Source of the DNA: Polaribacter batillariae | GTDB taxonomy: Bacteria > Bacteroidota > Bacteroidia > Flavobacteriales > Flavobacteriaceae | Reading direction: 5' to 3' | NCBI RefSeq assembly: GCF_017498485.1 | Contig: NZ_CP071795.1 | Span: forward strand, 2,542,001 to 2,606,000 | Length of the DNA: 64,000 nucleotides | The notes under the pieces: model-generated | What the model saw: only the letters and a program-made list of their open reading frames with translations | Database searches by the model: none | What the model was told of the DNA's origin: nothing | Translations under genes and position numbers: made by a program | Shown here: positions 55,741-64,000 of the stretch, piece by piece | Position numbering within the stretch: the stretch's first letter is position 1 | How the letters are laid out: every line of letters starts with the position of its first letter

Positions 55741-56002
55741 TTTTTATAAATTTTATAAGGTAAAGCTACAAAAAAGGACGGTTACAAAACTTAGGTTTAT
55801 CGTAATAATTAGCTATTTAATTACGAAAACAATATAAATTTAGGCTGTATTTTTATAAAATAATAAAATCTAGAATTGTTACTTATTTTAAAGTAAGGCT
55901 ACTTTTTATTTTAAAATGAAGTTTCTATCTCTTTGTTAATATTATTGATAACTTGAATTTACCGAAAAAAAATGATAATTCAATTGTAAAAATAGTACAG
56001 TT

Positions 56003-58377
56003 TTACTTTTTTAAATCATCATCTTTTGTAGGAAAAATCTTCATAGCTGGTTCTTTAAATACCTTTTTATTGGCAATTTTCTTTTCAAAAGTTAGCAGTA
56101 ACGAAGGCAATAGTAACAAGTTAGAAACCATTGCTAATAAAAGGGTTACAGAAACCAAGCCGCCCAAAGCAATTGTGCCTCCAAAACTAGATAAGGTAAA
56201 TACCAAAAAACCGAAAAACAATACAATAGAAGTGTAAAACATACTTACTCCTGTTTCACGTAAGGCTGCATATACAGAAGGTTTAATTTTCCATTTGTTG
56301 GCGATTAATTCTTGCCTGTATTTTGCCAAAAAATGAATGGTATCATCTACAGAAATACCAAATGCAATACTAAATACTAAAATGGTAGATGGTTTTATAG
56401 GAATGTTTAAAAAACCCATTAATCCTGCTGTAATTAGTAGTGGAAGCATATTCGGAATTAGGGAAATTAAAATCATTTGTGGAGATCGAAACATCCAAGC
56501 CATAAAAATGGCAATTAATAAAATGGCTAATGATAAAGAAATTACTAAATTTTTAATTAAATAATTGGTTCCTTTGATAAACACTAATGCTTTTCCTGTT
56601 AAAGAAACCGAATATTTATTGGAAGGAAATTCTTTTGCAATTACCGCTTTTAACCGTTCTTGAATAACGTCCATTTTATCGGTACCAATGTCTTTCATAA
56701 ACGTGGTAATTCTTGCATAACGTCCTGTAGAATCTACAAAGGTTTTTAGCATTCCAGCATCGTTATTAGAATTTTTGGTATAGGCAAAAATACTAGATTG
56801 TTCTTGGTTTGTAGGTAATTGATAGTATTTTGGGTTTCCTAAATAAAAGGCTTGTTTTGAGTATTTTACTAAGTTTACAATAGAAATGGGTTTCGATAAT
56901 TCTGGAAAAGTTTCTATGGCTTCGTTTAGTTTTTCCATCTTTTTTAGGGTGGAAAGTTTCATAACGCCTTTGTCTTTTTTCGTATCAATTAAAATTTCTA
57001 AAGGCATAATGCCACCAAATTCTTTTTCGAAAAATTTAATGTCTTTATAGAAGTCCATTTTTTAGGCATATCTTCAATAAGACTTCCAGACACACGAATC
57101 ATATACACACCAATAATTCCTAAAACAATGGCAACAACTGTTGTAAAATAAATGGTAATTCTTTGGTTGCGTACCATTTTTTCCATCCAATCTACTACAT
57201 TTTCAATCCATCTTTTTTCAAGGTGGTTTAAATGTTTTTTCTTTGGAAGTGGCATAAAGCTGTAAATAATCGGAATAATTAGCAAAGCCAAAATAAAAAT
57301 ACTAATAATGTTTACGGAAGCTAAAATTCCGAATTCGCGTAGTAAATTACTTTTTACAAAAACAAAGGTGGCAAAACCAGATGCAGTTGTAATATTGGTC
57401 ATTAATGTGGCATTCCCAATTTTCGCAATTACACGTTGTAATGCTTTTGCTTGCTGACCGTGTTTTTTTATTTCTTGCTGATATTTATTGATTAGAAAAA
57501 CGGCATTGGGAACTCCGATTACAATAATTAAAGGTGGTATTAAGGCCGATAAAACTGTAATTTCGTATCGAAACAAACCAATAAAGCCAAATGCCCAAAT
57601 AACACCAATTAAAACAACCAATAAAGTAATAAATGTTGCTCTGTAAGAACGAAAAAAGAAAAAGAAAATAAGTGCGGTAATACCTAAAGCACCAACAACA
57701 AAGAGAATAATTTCATCTTGAATGTTTTGTGCATTTAGTGTTCTAATGTAAGGCATTCCAGAAACACGAACATGCAAGTTGTTTTCTTTTTCGAATTTTT
57801 TTATGGAAGGAATTAAAACATCAAAAATAAAATCTCTACGTTTTGGCGTATTTATAATTTCTTTTTTTATATAAATAGCGGTTTGTAAAGTTCCTGTTTT
57901 TTTGTTGTATAAAAGATTGTCGTAAAAAGGAAGCTTTTCGAAAAGTTGTTTTTTTATTGCATTTACTTCTTTAGAAGTTGTAGGGTCTTTCTCGTATAAA
58001 GGTTCTAAAACAAATTTTCGTTTTTTTCTATCGGCTTTTAGTTTTTGAACATCGGCAATAGAAATGGTAAAATCTATTTCGTTTCTTTCGTCGAATTGTT
58101 CTACTAATTTATTCCAAGCATTAAATTTTTGGGGTGTAAAAACGGTAGTATCTTTAACTCCAAGAATTACTAAGTTTCCTTCTTCGCCAAAAATTTCGAG
58201 GAATTTATTGTACTCTACATTGGCGATATGATCTTCTGGTAATAGGTTTGCTTCTGTATATGAAAACTTCATATACTTCATTTGAGATGCTAATAAACCT
58301 GTTATTATGGCAATTATTAATAAAACTAAATAGCGGTTTCTTAAGATGAGACCCGCTGCTTTTGTCCAAAAATTCAT
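56003..58377 (-). pseudogene. RND/MMPL family exporter, frameshifted
   Basis: The two frames (58377-56998 and 57058-56003) together make an about 791-residue protein of the RND superfamily with two repeats, each one helix, a large periplasmic loop and five helices. Conserved stretches: VLIGVIWAFGFIGLF and TNITTASGFATFVF in the first half, FSIAFGISVDDTIHFLAKYRQEL in the second. The first frame ends after EDMPKKWTS; one A more in the run near 57056-57064 gives EDMPKKMDFYKDIKFF and restores the whole. Substrate unknown; lipid or hopanoid transport is common in the family. Confidence 0.87.
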
Positions 58378-58393
58378 TAAAAAGTATTTGTAA

Positions 58394-58401
58394 CAAAGGT
58401 A
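58394..58401 (-). promoter_or_regulatory. Putative -7 box of the MMPL gene
   Basis: On the minus strand TACCTTTG matches TAnnTTTG, 16 bp upstream of the start codon ending at 58377. Confidence 0.5.
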
Positions 58402-58883
58402 AGTAAATTAGAAAGGTAAGAAGAAAAAAAAATAAGGGTTTTAAAAAACACTCTTTTCTATTTTGTTTGCTAAAAGTTGGTAAATAAGTTTAGTGCAGGT
58501 TGAAACGGTATATTTTTTTCTTTTTCCAACAAAATATTTCCGTTTTTATTTCTGTCATATTTAATTTTTTTAACTTCAAGTTAGCGAAAATTATTTCGTC
58601 TTTCTTACAAGCATCATTATAACCTATTTTAATTCGGTTTGCATTGCACATATTCTTTGTTCTTTTCCTACCTCCAAATAATAAAAGAAATAAACATAAA
58701 AAATAGCAATATAGTTGTTTTATTTACTTCATTTTAAATTAACACCAGCATATTTTTGTATGCCTTGTTGTGTTTGTTTCGCATAAATTTAGCAAATAAT
58801 TAAGGGATGGAAAATCTGTATGAATTTTTATAAGTTGGCTAAAAGCAATCGATAAAATGTACCTACTTTTCGGCAATTATTTG

Positions 58884-58891
58884 TAATTTTG
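58884..58891 (+). promoter_or_regulatory. Putative -7 box of trhO
   Basis: TAATTTTG matches TAnnTTTG and lies 89 bp upstream of the trhO start, giving a leader of about 80 bases that includes the motif AAATGGTATAA at 58956. Confidence 0.4.
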
Positions 58892-58980
58892 CAGCTCATA
58901 GAAATTAATCATTAACACCAATTGTTGTTTAAAATTACGGTAATTTTAAATAGTAAATGGTATAACTAAAAAAGTATAGC

Positions 58981-60012
58981 ATGCAACTGTACAATAAGTT
59001 AAGCGCGAAAGAGCGCGCAGCATTAATTGATGAAGCTGGTAAAGATCGCCTCACAATTTCTTTTTATCAATATCATAAGATAGAAAACCCACAATTACTT
59101 AGAAATAAATTGTTTTTAGAATGGAACGCTTTAGATGTTTTAGGAAGAATTTATGTTTCCTACGAAGGTATAAATGCGCAATTATCTGTTCCGTCAGAGA
59201 ATTTATATGCCTTAAAAGACCAGTTAGATAGCATTTCTTTTTTGAAAGATATTCGTTTAAATATTGCTATCGAACAAGACAATAAGTCTTTTTTAAAGCT
59301 AAAAGTAAAAGTAAGAGACAAAATTGTAGCAGATGGTTTAAATGACGAAACGTTTGATGTTACCAATAAAGGAGTGCATTTAAACGCAAAGGAATTTAAC
59401 GAAATGCTGGCAAATCCAGATACAATTTGCGTAGATATGCGAAATCATTACGAGAGTGAGATTGGGCATTTCGATGGCGCAATAACTCCAGATGTAGATA
59501 CGTTTAGAGATTCTTTAGACATTATCGAAGAAGATTTAAAAGACAATAAAGAAGATAAAAATTTATTGATGTATTGTACTGGCGGAATTCGTTGCGAAAA
59601 AGCATCTGCCTATTACAAACACAAAGGTTTTAAAAATGTTTTTCAGCTCGAAGGAGGTATTATAGAATACACGCGCCAGGTAAAAGCAGAAGGAATAGAG
59701 AATAAGTTTATTGGTAAAAATTTTGTGTTCGACCATCGAAGAGCAGAAAAAATAACCGACGACGTTATTTCTAACTGCCACCAATGTGGCAAACCATGCA
59801 ACACACATACAAATTGCGCAAACGAAGGTTGTCATTTATTATTTATACAATGCGACGAATGTTCGGAAGCGATGGAAAATACCTGTTCTACAGATTGCCA
59901 AGAAATAATTCATTTGTCTTATGAAGCACAAAAAGAACTTCGAAAAGGAAAGAGAAATAGCAATAAAATTTTTAAAAAAGGACGTTCGGAAGTTCTAAAA
60001 TTTAAAAAATAA
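58981..60012 (+). CDS. trhO: tRNA uridine(34) hydroxylase, rhodanese fold
   Basis: The 343-residue protein has an N-terminal acylphosphatase-like domain (FYQYHKIENP, GRIYVSYEGINAQLS), a rhodanese domain with the active Cys in MYCTGGIRCEK near residue 198, and a C-terminal zinc-binding region with many Cys (CHQCGKPCNTHTNCANEGC, CDECSEAMENTC). TrhO makes 5-hydroxyuridine at the wobble position of tRNA using oxygen. Length is normal for the longer, zinc-tailed form. Monocistronic. Confidence 0.94.
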   Translation: MQLYNKLSAKERAALIDEAGKDRLTISFYQYHKIENPQLLRNKLFLEWNALDVLGRIYVSYEGINAQLSVPSENLYALKDQLDSISFLKDIRLNIAIEQDNKSFLKLKVKVRDKIVADGLNDETFDVTNKGVHLNAKEFNEMLANPDTICVDMRNHYESEIGHFDGAITPDVDTFRDSLDIIEEDLKDNKEDKNLLMYCTGGIRCEKASAYYKHKGFKNVFQLEGGIIEYTRQVKAEGIENKFIGKNFVFDHRRAEKITDDVISNCHQCGKPCNTHTNCANEGCHLLFIQCDECSEAMENTCSTDCQEIIHLSYEAQKELRKGKRNSNKIFKKGRSEVLKFKK

Positions 60013-60305
60013 AACATACGAAAAATAGCACTAATGAGGCTTCGTTTGATATCTTTAGCCCACAATAAGTTCGGATTGATATTGTAAATTGAACGTAGTC
60101 GAGAAATATTATTTTTCCCAAAAATAGTTATTTGCTAAGTACAAGTCTCTCTAAATATTAGGGTTTGTAACGAATACATTAGCTGCATAATTATCTATAA
60201 GTAAATATAAACTGAATAGAAAATCTACAGCAATTTTGGCAAGCAGCCGCGATAGCAATTAATTTTAACAGCTTGCGTTTGTTTTTTAATTAATATCGTG
60301 CTTTG

Positions 60306-61762
60306 TTATTTATTTTCAGTTAACCATTTTTTGGACTCATCAATATACCAATTTTCAGAAAAATTCTTAGCATTTACGATACTTTCAAAATGGTATTTTG
60401 CTTTTTCTTTGTTTCCTTTTCGAGAATAAAATGTTCCAAGATAAGAGTGGATGTAAGGGTTATTGGGTTCTTGTTCTAATAGCTTTTTTCCAATAGTTTC
60501 TATTTGAGTGTCAAAATCATTAAACTCGCTATGTGCTGCATCTTTTAAGAGTAAAAGCGTATGTAAAAGATTTAAGTCGGCATATTCCAAATAGTTTAGA
60601 TTCTTTGTAAAGACGTGTTTTAATAGTTTTACACTTGATTGCAATTTTTCAGGGTTAAATCTTGCCATATACGATTCTGCAAGTGCTTGTCCTAAAATTT
60701 TTTTTCTGAAAAACTCATTATTTGAAAAACCTTCGGATATCGCATCTTGTTTTTCGAATAAAGGCATATCTGTTAATCCAAGCATATAATTTTTTAGAAA
60801 ACTAAGAACAAACAAAGAAGAAGTAGCATCTCCGTTAATAAGCCTTGCAGGGTTGCTTAAAAGATTGTTGTTAGCCAGTAAGGTTAAAGTAATATTTTCT
60901 GAAGGAATTTTTAGTAATAGACTAGAATAACAACCATATTGCCCATAAGACCATACCAATTTTAAGTTCTTAAATTGCTGATTGAAAATTCCATATCCGT
61001 ATGGCAAATCTTTTTTAAAAGAAGAAAACATTAAATCTTTCGATTTTTTATGAATTAATGTGTTATTATCCAGCGCATCATTAAAAGGGCTAAATCTTTT
61101 AAATTCGAAACGAGTCCTGCCGAAGATGAATAGCCATAATCAATAAAACCACTTTTAAGTCCATTATTTAAAATATATGGTTTTGCAATTCTTGCAATTT
61201 GAGTGGAATCTTTTAGTAAAAAAGTGTTTTTAAGTTTCAATGGAATTAAAATTTCTTTTTTCATTATTTCTGAAAAAGATTTTCCTGAGACTTGTTCGAT
61301 AACATGGGTTAAAAGTCCAAACCTCGAACTGTAATAAAATGTCTCTCCAACATTTCCTTGCGAGGTGTGCGATAAAATGTGTTTTACTAGAATTGAATCT
61401 CCAAGTACAGGGTTTGGAAAGAATTTATTAATTGGTTCGTTAAGAGATAGTTTTTCTTGCTCAACGAGTTTCATTATAATCACTCCAGAAAATACTTTTG
61501 TTATAGAAGCTATGGGAAACAATACCAAAGAATCTAATTTGGTAGCCTTTTCTATATCTGCCACTCCAAAATGTTCTTTATAAATATTGCCTCCATTTTT
61601 AGTAATGGAAACAGCAAGCCCTGGAATTTGAAAATACTCCTTTAGCTCTAAGAGTTCAGAAGTAAATTGTTTGTTTTGGTTGTCGATTTTAGTTTGTTCA
61701 TTCTTTTTAGCACAAGATAAAAATAAGACTAGAAAAAATAAAATGTTAAAAAATGGCTTCAT
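60306..61762 (-). pseudogene. Beta-lactamase-family serine hydrolase, frameshifted
   Basis: The first frame (61762-61055) starts with a lipoprotein signal (FLVLFLSC lipobox), then the class C-like motifs: FPIASITKVFSG with the S-x-x-K pair near residue 85 and YYSSRFGLL with the Y-x-S-like motif. It ends after LALLMMRW. The second frame (61031-60306) continues with MFSSFKKDLPYGYG and a TPR-like C-terminus. One G more in ATGATGGCGCTGG near 61073 joins them as LLMMALDNNTLIHKK. The repaired protein of about 485 residues is probably an exported esterase or peptidase, not a resistance enzyme. Confidence 0.82.
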
Positions 61763-62086
61763 TTGTTTTGCGTATAGAATATTTTTTAGTTACAAAAACG
61801 GTATTCGTTTATTGATTTTTGCTCAAAAATATTTTTGCTAACAAAATTAAACAATTCATTAAACAATCGGAAGTACTAATGCATCAGCCTAAACCTTTCA
61901 AAGCGAAAATTAAAGAATATAAATTACAGTTTAGAGGCGTTAGCAATATCGATTTTTTTCTTAAGCTTACTAATGTTTTTATTTTTATCTGAATAAAAAA
62001 CTGCAATTTTTGTCTTAACTCGATATAAAACGTATTCTTAAAAACAAAAAAACACTCAAAAATCAAATGATTAAGAGTGTTTTTAG
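61763..62086. other. Intergenic region before tRNA-Gln
   Basis: This 324-bp region between the serine hydrolase and tRNA-Gln shows no convincing gene. It contains the tRNA terminator at its right end; the open frame overlapping the tRNA is not credible because it translates the tRNA itself. Confidence 0.6.
62051..62084 (-). terminator. Terminator of tRNA-Gln
   Basis: On the minus strand AACACTC and GAGTGTT pair across a 20-base loop and a T run follows. It starts 3 bp after the tRNA 3' end. Confidence 0.7.
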
Positions 62087-62158
62087 TTGGCCTACAAGGA
62101 CTCGAACCTTGAATGTCGGTACCAAAAACCGGTGTGTTGCCAATTACACCATAGGCCA
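62087..62158 (-). tRNA. tRNA-Gln (TTG)
   Basis: A 72-base cloverleaf on the minus strand: acceptor TGGCCTA / TAGGCCA, D arm GTGT..ACAC, anticodon loop TTTTGGT with anticodon TTG, T arm AAGGTTCGAGTCCTT, discriminator A. The CCA end is not encoded. Confidence 0.95.
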
Positions 62159-62326
62159 ATGCTTTAACGCGGGTGCAAATTTAATGCATTCTTTTAAATC
62201 TACAAACATTTTTTTATAATTTTTGACTTTAACAAAGTTTTAAGAACATTAAAGCTTGCAATAAAACACTTAAATAACTATTTAAAAATAATTATTATTA
62301 AATTCGCCACATATTATTTGTTCGTT

Positions 62327-64000
62327 ATGACATCAAAAAAATTTAAGAAGTGGAACATCATTTTAGGGTGGGTTACATTCGCTATTGCCTTAATAACCTA
62401 TACATTAACTATAGAACCAACAGTTAGTGCTTGGGATGTTGGAGAGTATATCTCTACTGCTGTAAAGCTAGAAGTTGGGCATCCACCTGGAGCACCATTA
62501 TTTCAAATGTTAGGGGCGTTTTTTGCTATGTTTACTTCAGATGTTTCCGAAATTGCAAAAATGGTAAACTTTATGTCTGCTATCGCAAGTGCATTTACCA
62601 TTCTTTTTATGTTTTGGACCATCACAAACTTAGGAAAAAAACTAGCTTTAAAATCAGGAAAACTTACAGATGGCACTTACATCGCAATTTTAGGAAGTAG
62701 TGTTGTTGGTTCTTTGGCTTACACTTTTTCAGATAGTTTTTGGTTTAGTGCAGTAGAAGGCGAGGTGTATGCAATGTCTTCTTTTTTAATGGCACTTCTA
62801 TTTTGGTTAGGTTTAAAATGGGAAAAAGAACTTACTACCCCAAGAGGAAATAAATGGCTAATTTTAATCAGTTTTGTAGTTGGCTTATCTTTTGGTGTTC
62901 ACATACTTTCTTTGTTGGTAATTCCAGCAATTGTAATGTTGTATTTCTTTAAAACCTATAAAAACATCAACTTAAAAACCACAGCAATTGCAACCATTTT
63001 ATCGGTTGTTGTTTTGGCTTTCGTTTTTAAATTTCTATTTCCTTTTACATTAAAATTCTTTAGTGCATCCGAACTGTTTTTTATAAACACAATAGGTTTA
63101 CCATATAATTCAGGAACAATTATTGCAGGAATTATTTTAATTGCACTGTTTTTCTTTGGTTTAAAATATACACGCAAAAAAAACAAAATACATACAAACA
63201 CCTTAATTTTATCTGTATTATTTATTATGATTGGTTTTTCTTCTTGGTTAATGTTGCCAATTAGAGCCAATGCCAATACAACTATTAACGAGAACAACCC
63301 TTCAAGCGCCCGTGAATTATTAGCTTATTACGAACGTGAACAATATGGCGATGCCAACATTTTTTATGACACGTATTATTCCAATACATACAATAACGAG
63401 CAAGATGCATCTCAACCATTTAAAGACGATAAACCAAAGTACGAAAAAAAAGACGGTAAATATGTTATCGTAAATCAATACAAAAACGTTAATAGAAATT
63501 GGTCCGATAAACACAAAGGTTTTATTCCTAGAATGGTAGATCCTGCATCAGAAAAAATGTACAAAGCAATAGCAGGAATTCCAAAAAACAGCAAACGCAG
63601 ACCTACATTTGCCGAAAACATCAAGTTTATGTTTAGTTATCAATTTGGATATATGTATGGGCGTTATTTTATGTGGAATTTTGTAGGAAGACAAAACGAT
63701 ATCCAAGGAAGGTTAGATATTTTTAATGGAAATTGGCTTAGTGGTATCGATTTTATTGATGAAGCCAGGTTAGGTTCTCAGAAGAAATTACCTACCCAAG
63801 TATTAGAAAATAAAGGGCGAAATACATATTACTTCTTGCCACTAATTTTAGGACTTATTGGACTGTTTTTTCAAATTAAATGGGATAAGAAAAATTTCTT
63901 TACCCTCTTTTTATTTTTTGCTTTTACCGGTTTTGCCATTATTTTTTACACAAACCCAAAACCTTTTGAGCCAAGAGAAAGAGACTATGCAGTGGTGGGT
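62327..64000 (+). CDS. DUF2723 membrane protein, runs off the window
   Basis: From the ATG at 62327 the frame stays open to the window end (558 codons seen). The start MTSKKFKKWNIILGWVTFAIA leads into a membrane helix, then TIEPTVSAWDVGEYISTAVKLEVGHPPGAP, the signature region of DUF2723 with the Asp-Glu pair typical of GT-C glycosyltransferases. Ten or more helices follow, with a periplasmic region about 320-470. DUF2723 proteins are thought to be protein O-mannosyltransferase-like enzymes of Bacteroidota. The C-terminal part lies outside the window. Confidence 0.9.
   Translation, partial: MTSKKFKKWNIILGWVTFAIALITYTLTIEPTVSAWDVGEYISTAVKLEVGHPPGAPLFQMLGAFFAMFTSDVSEIAKMVNFMSAIASAFTILFMFWTITNLGKKLALKSGKLTDGTYIAILGSSVVGSLAYTFSDSFWFSAVEGEVYAMSSFLMALLFWLGLKWEKELTTPRGNKWLILISFVVGLSFGVHILSLLVIPAIVMLYFFKTYKNINLKTTAIATILSVVVLAFVFKFLFPFTLKFFSASELFFINTIGLPYNSGTIIAGIILIALFFFGLKYTRKKNKIHTNTLILSVLFIMIGFSSWLMLPIRANANTTINENNPSSARELLAYYEREQYGDANIFYDTYYSNTYNNEQDASQPFKDDKPKYEKKDGKYVIVNQYKNVNRNWSDKHKGFIPRMVDPASEKMYKAIAGIPKNSKRRPTFAENIKFMFSYQFGYMYGRYFMWNFVGRQNDIQGRLDIFNGNWLSGIDFIDEARLGSQKKLPTQVLENKGRNTYYFLPLILGLIGLFFQIKWDKKNFFTLFLFFAFTGFAIIFYTNPKPFEPRERDYAVVG

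Larger units (their letters stand above)
58378..58980. other. 600-bp region without an intact gene
   Basis: This region lies between the divergent MMPL and trhO genes. It contains putative -7 boxes at 58394-58401 (minus, TACCTTTG, for the MMPL gene) and 58884-58891 (plus, TAATTTTG, for trhO). In between, the minus strand has a short hydrophobic open stretch (LLFFMFISFIIW) followed by frames with stops and coding-like composition, which may be a decayed small gene. No RNA gene is recognised. Confidence 0.5.

Noticed and set aside
61884-62159. ORF of 91 residues on the minus strand over the tRNA-Gln gene
   Set aside because: Its first part translates the tRNA itself; the remainder has no gene-like features.

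Overview
The window comes from the chromosome of an AT-rich marine-type Flavobacteriaceae bacterium (phylum Bacteroidota); Polaribacter or Tenacibaculum would fit, but the genus is inference. Evidence: gene content and order (alaS / M23 peptidase / MerR / LemA / TPM), TAnnTTTG-type -7 promoter boxes, no Shine-Dalgarno pattern, lipobox lipoproteins, DUF2723, TPR-AraC hybrid regulators and typical flavobacterial dispersed hairpin repeats.

Layout. 1-3.6 kb: four minus-strand envelope genes; three of their upstream regions and the left edge carry one palindrome family, which looks like a small regulon. 3.7-11.9 kb: core genes (GSCFA protein, alaS, M23 peptidase, MerR regulator, LemA, two TPM proteins, a lipoprotein) with a 7-base repeat between the M23 and MerR genes. 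11.9-27.9 kb: an accessory peptide natural-product island. Its minus-strand arm holds a split LanB-type dehydratase, a TPR-AraC regulator broken by an IS256-family element, a hidden 52-residue precursor peptide and an S8 protease. Its plus-strand arm holds two double-glycine-type peptides with matched 15-residue leaders, a small membrane protein (candidate immunity), a five-helix membrane protein, a redoxin, two C39-peptidase ABC exporters and an HlyD adaptor. A 24-base sequence block conserved at 22 positions lies upstream of the precursor and again between the two arms, suggesting joint control.

27.9-34 kb: DUF423, a phosphoesterase/surface-antigen fusion, and molybdenum-cofactor genes mobA-like and xdhC, both frameshifted. 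34-40.5 kb: a thiol and methionine redox cluster (hydrolase-OsmC fusion, MsrA-like, DUF2721, aldo/keto reductase, SelO, glutaredoxin-like, MsrA, MsrB). 40.6-47.5 kb: an HD-PycTM fusion, a GAF protein, der and era. 47.5-64 kb: tRNA-fMet, tilS, dsbD, yifB, ppc, an MMPL exporter, trhO, a beta-lactamase-fold hydrolase, tRNA-Gln, and a DUF2723 gene running off the right edge.

Caution: eight genes (S8 protease, lanB, mobA-like, xdhC, dsbD, yifB, MMPL, serine hydrolase) are each broken by exactly one inserted or deleted base, mostly in short runs of one base. Broken housekeeping genes among them make sequencing or assembly error at least as likely as real decay. The IS insertion, in contrast, has a clean 8-bp target duplication and is a real event.
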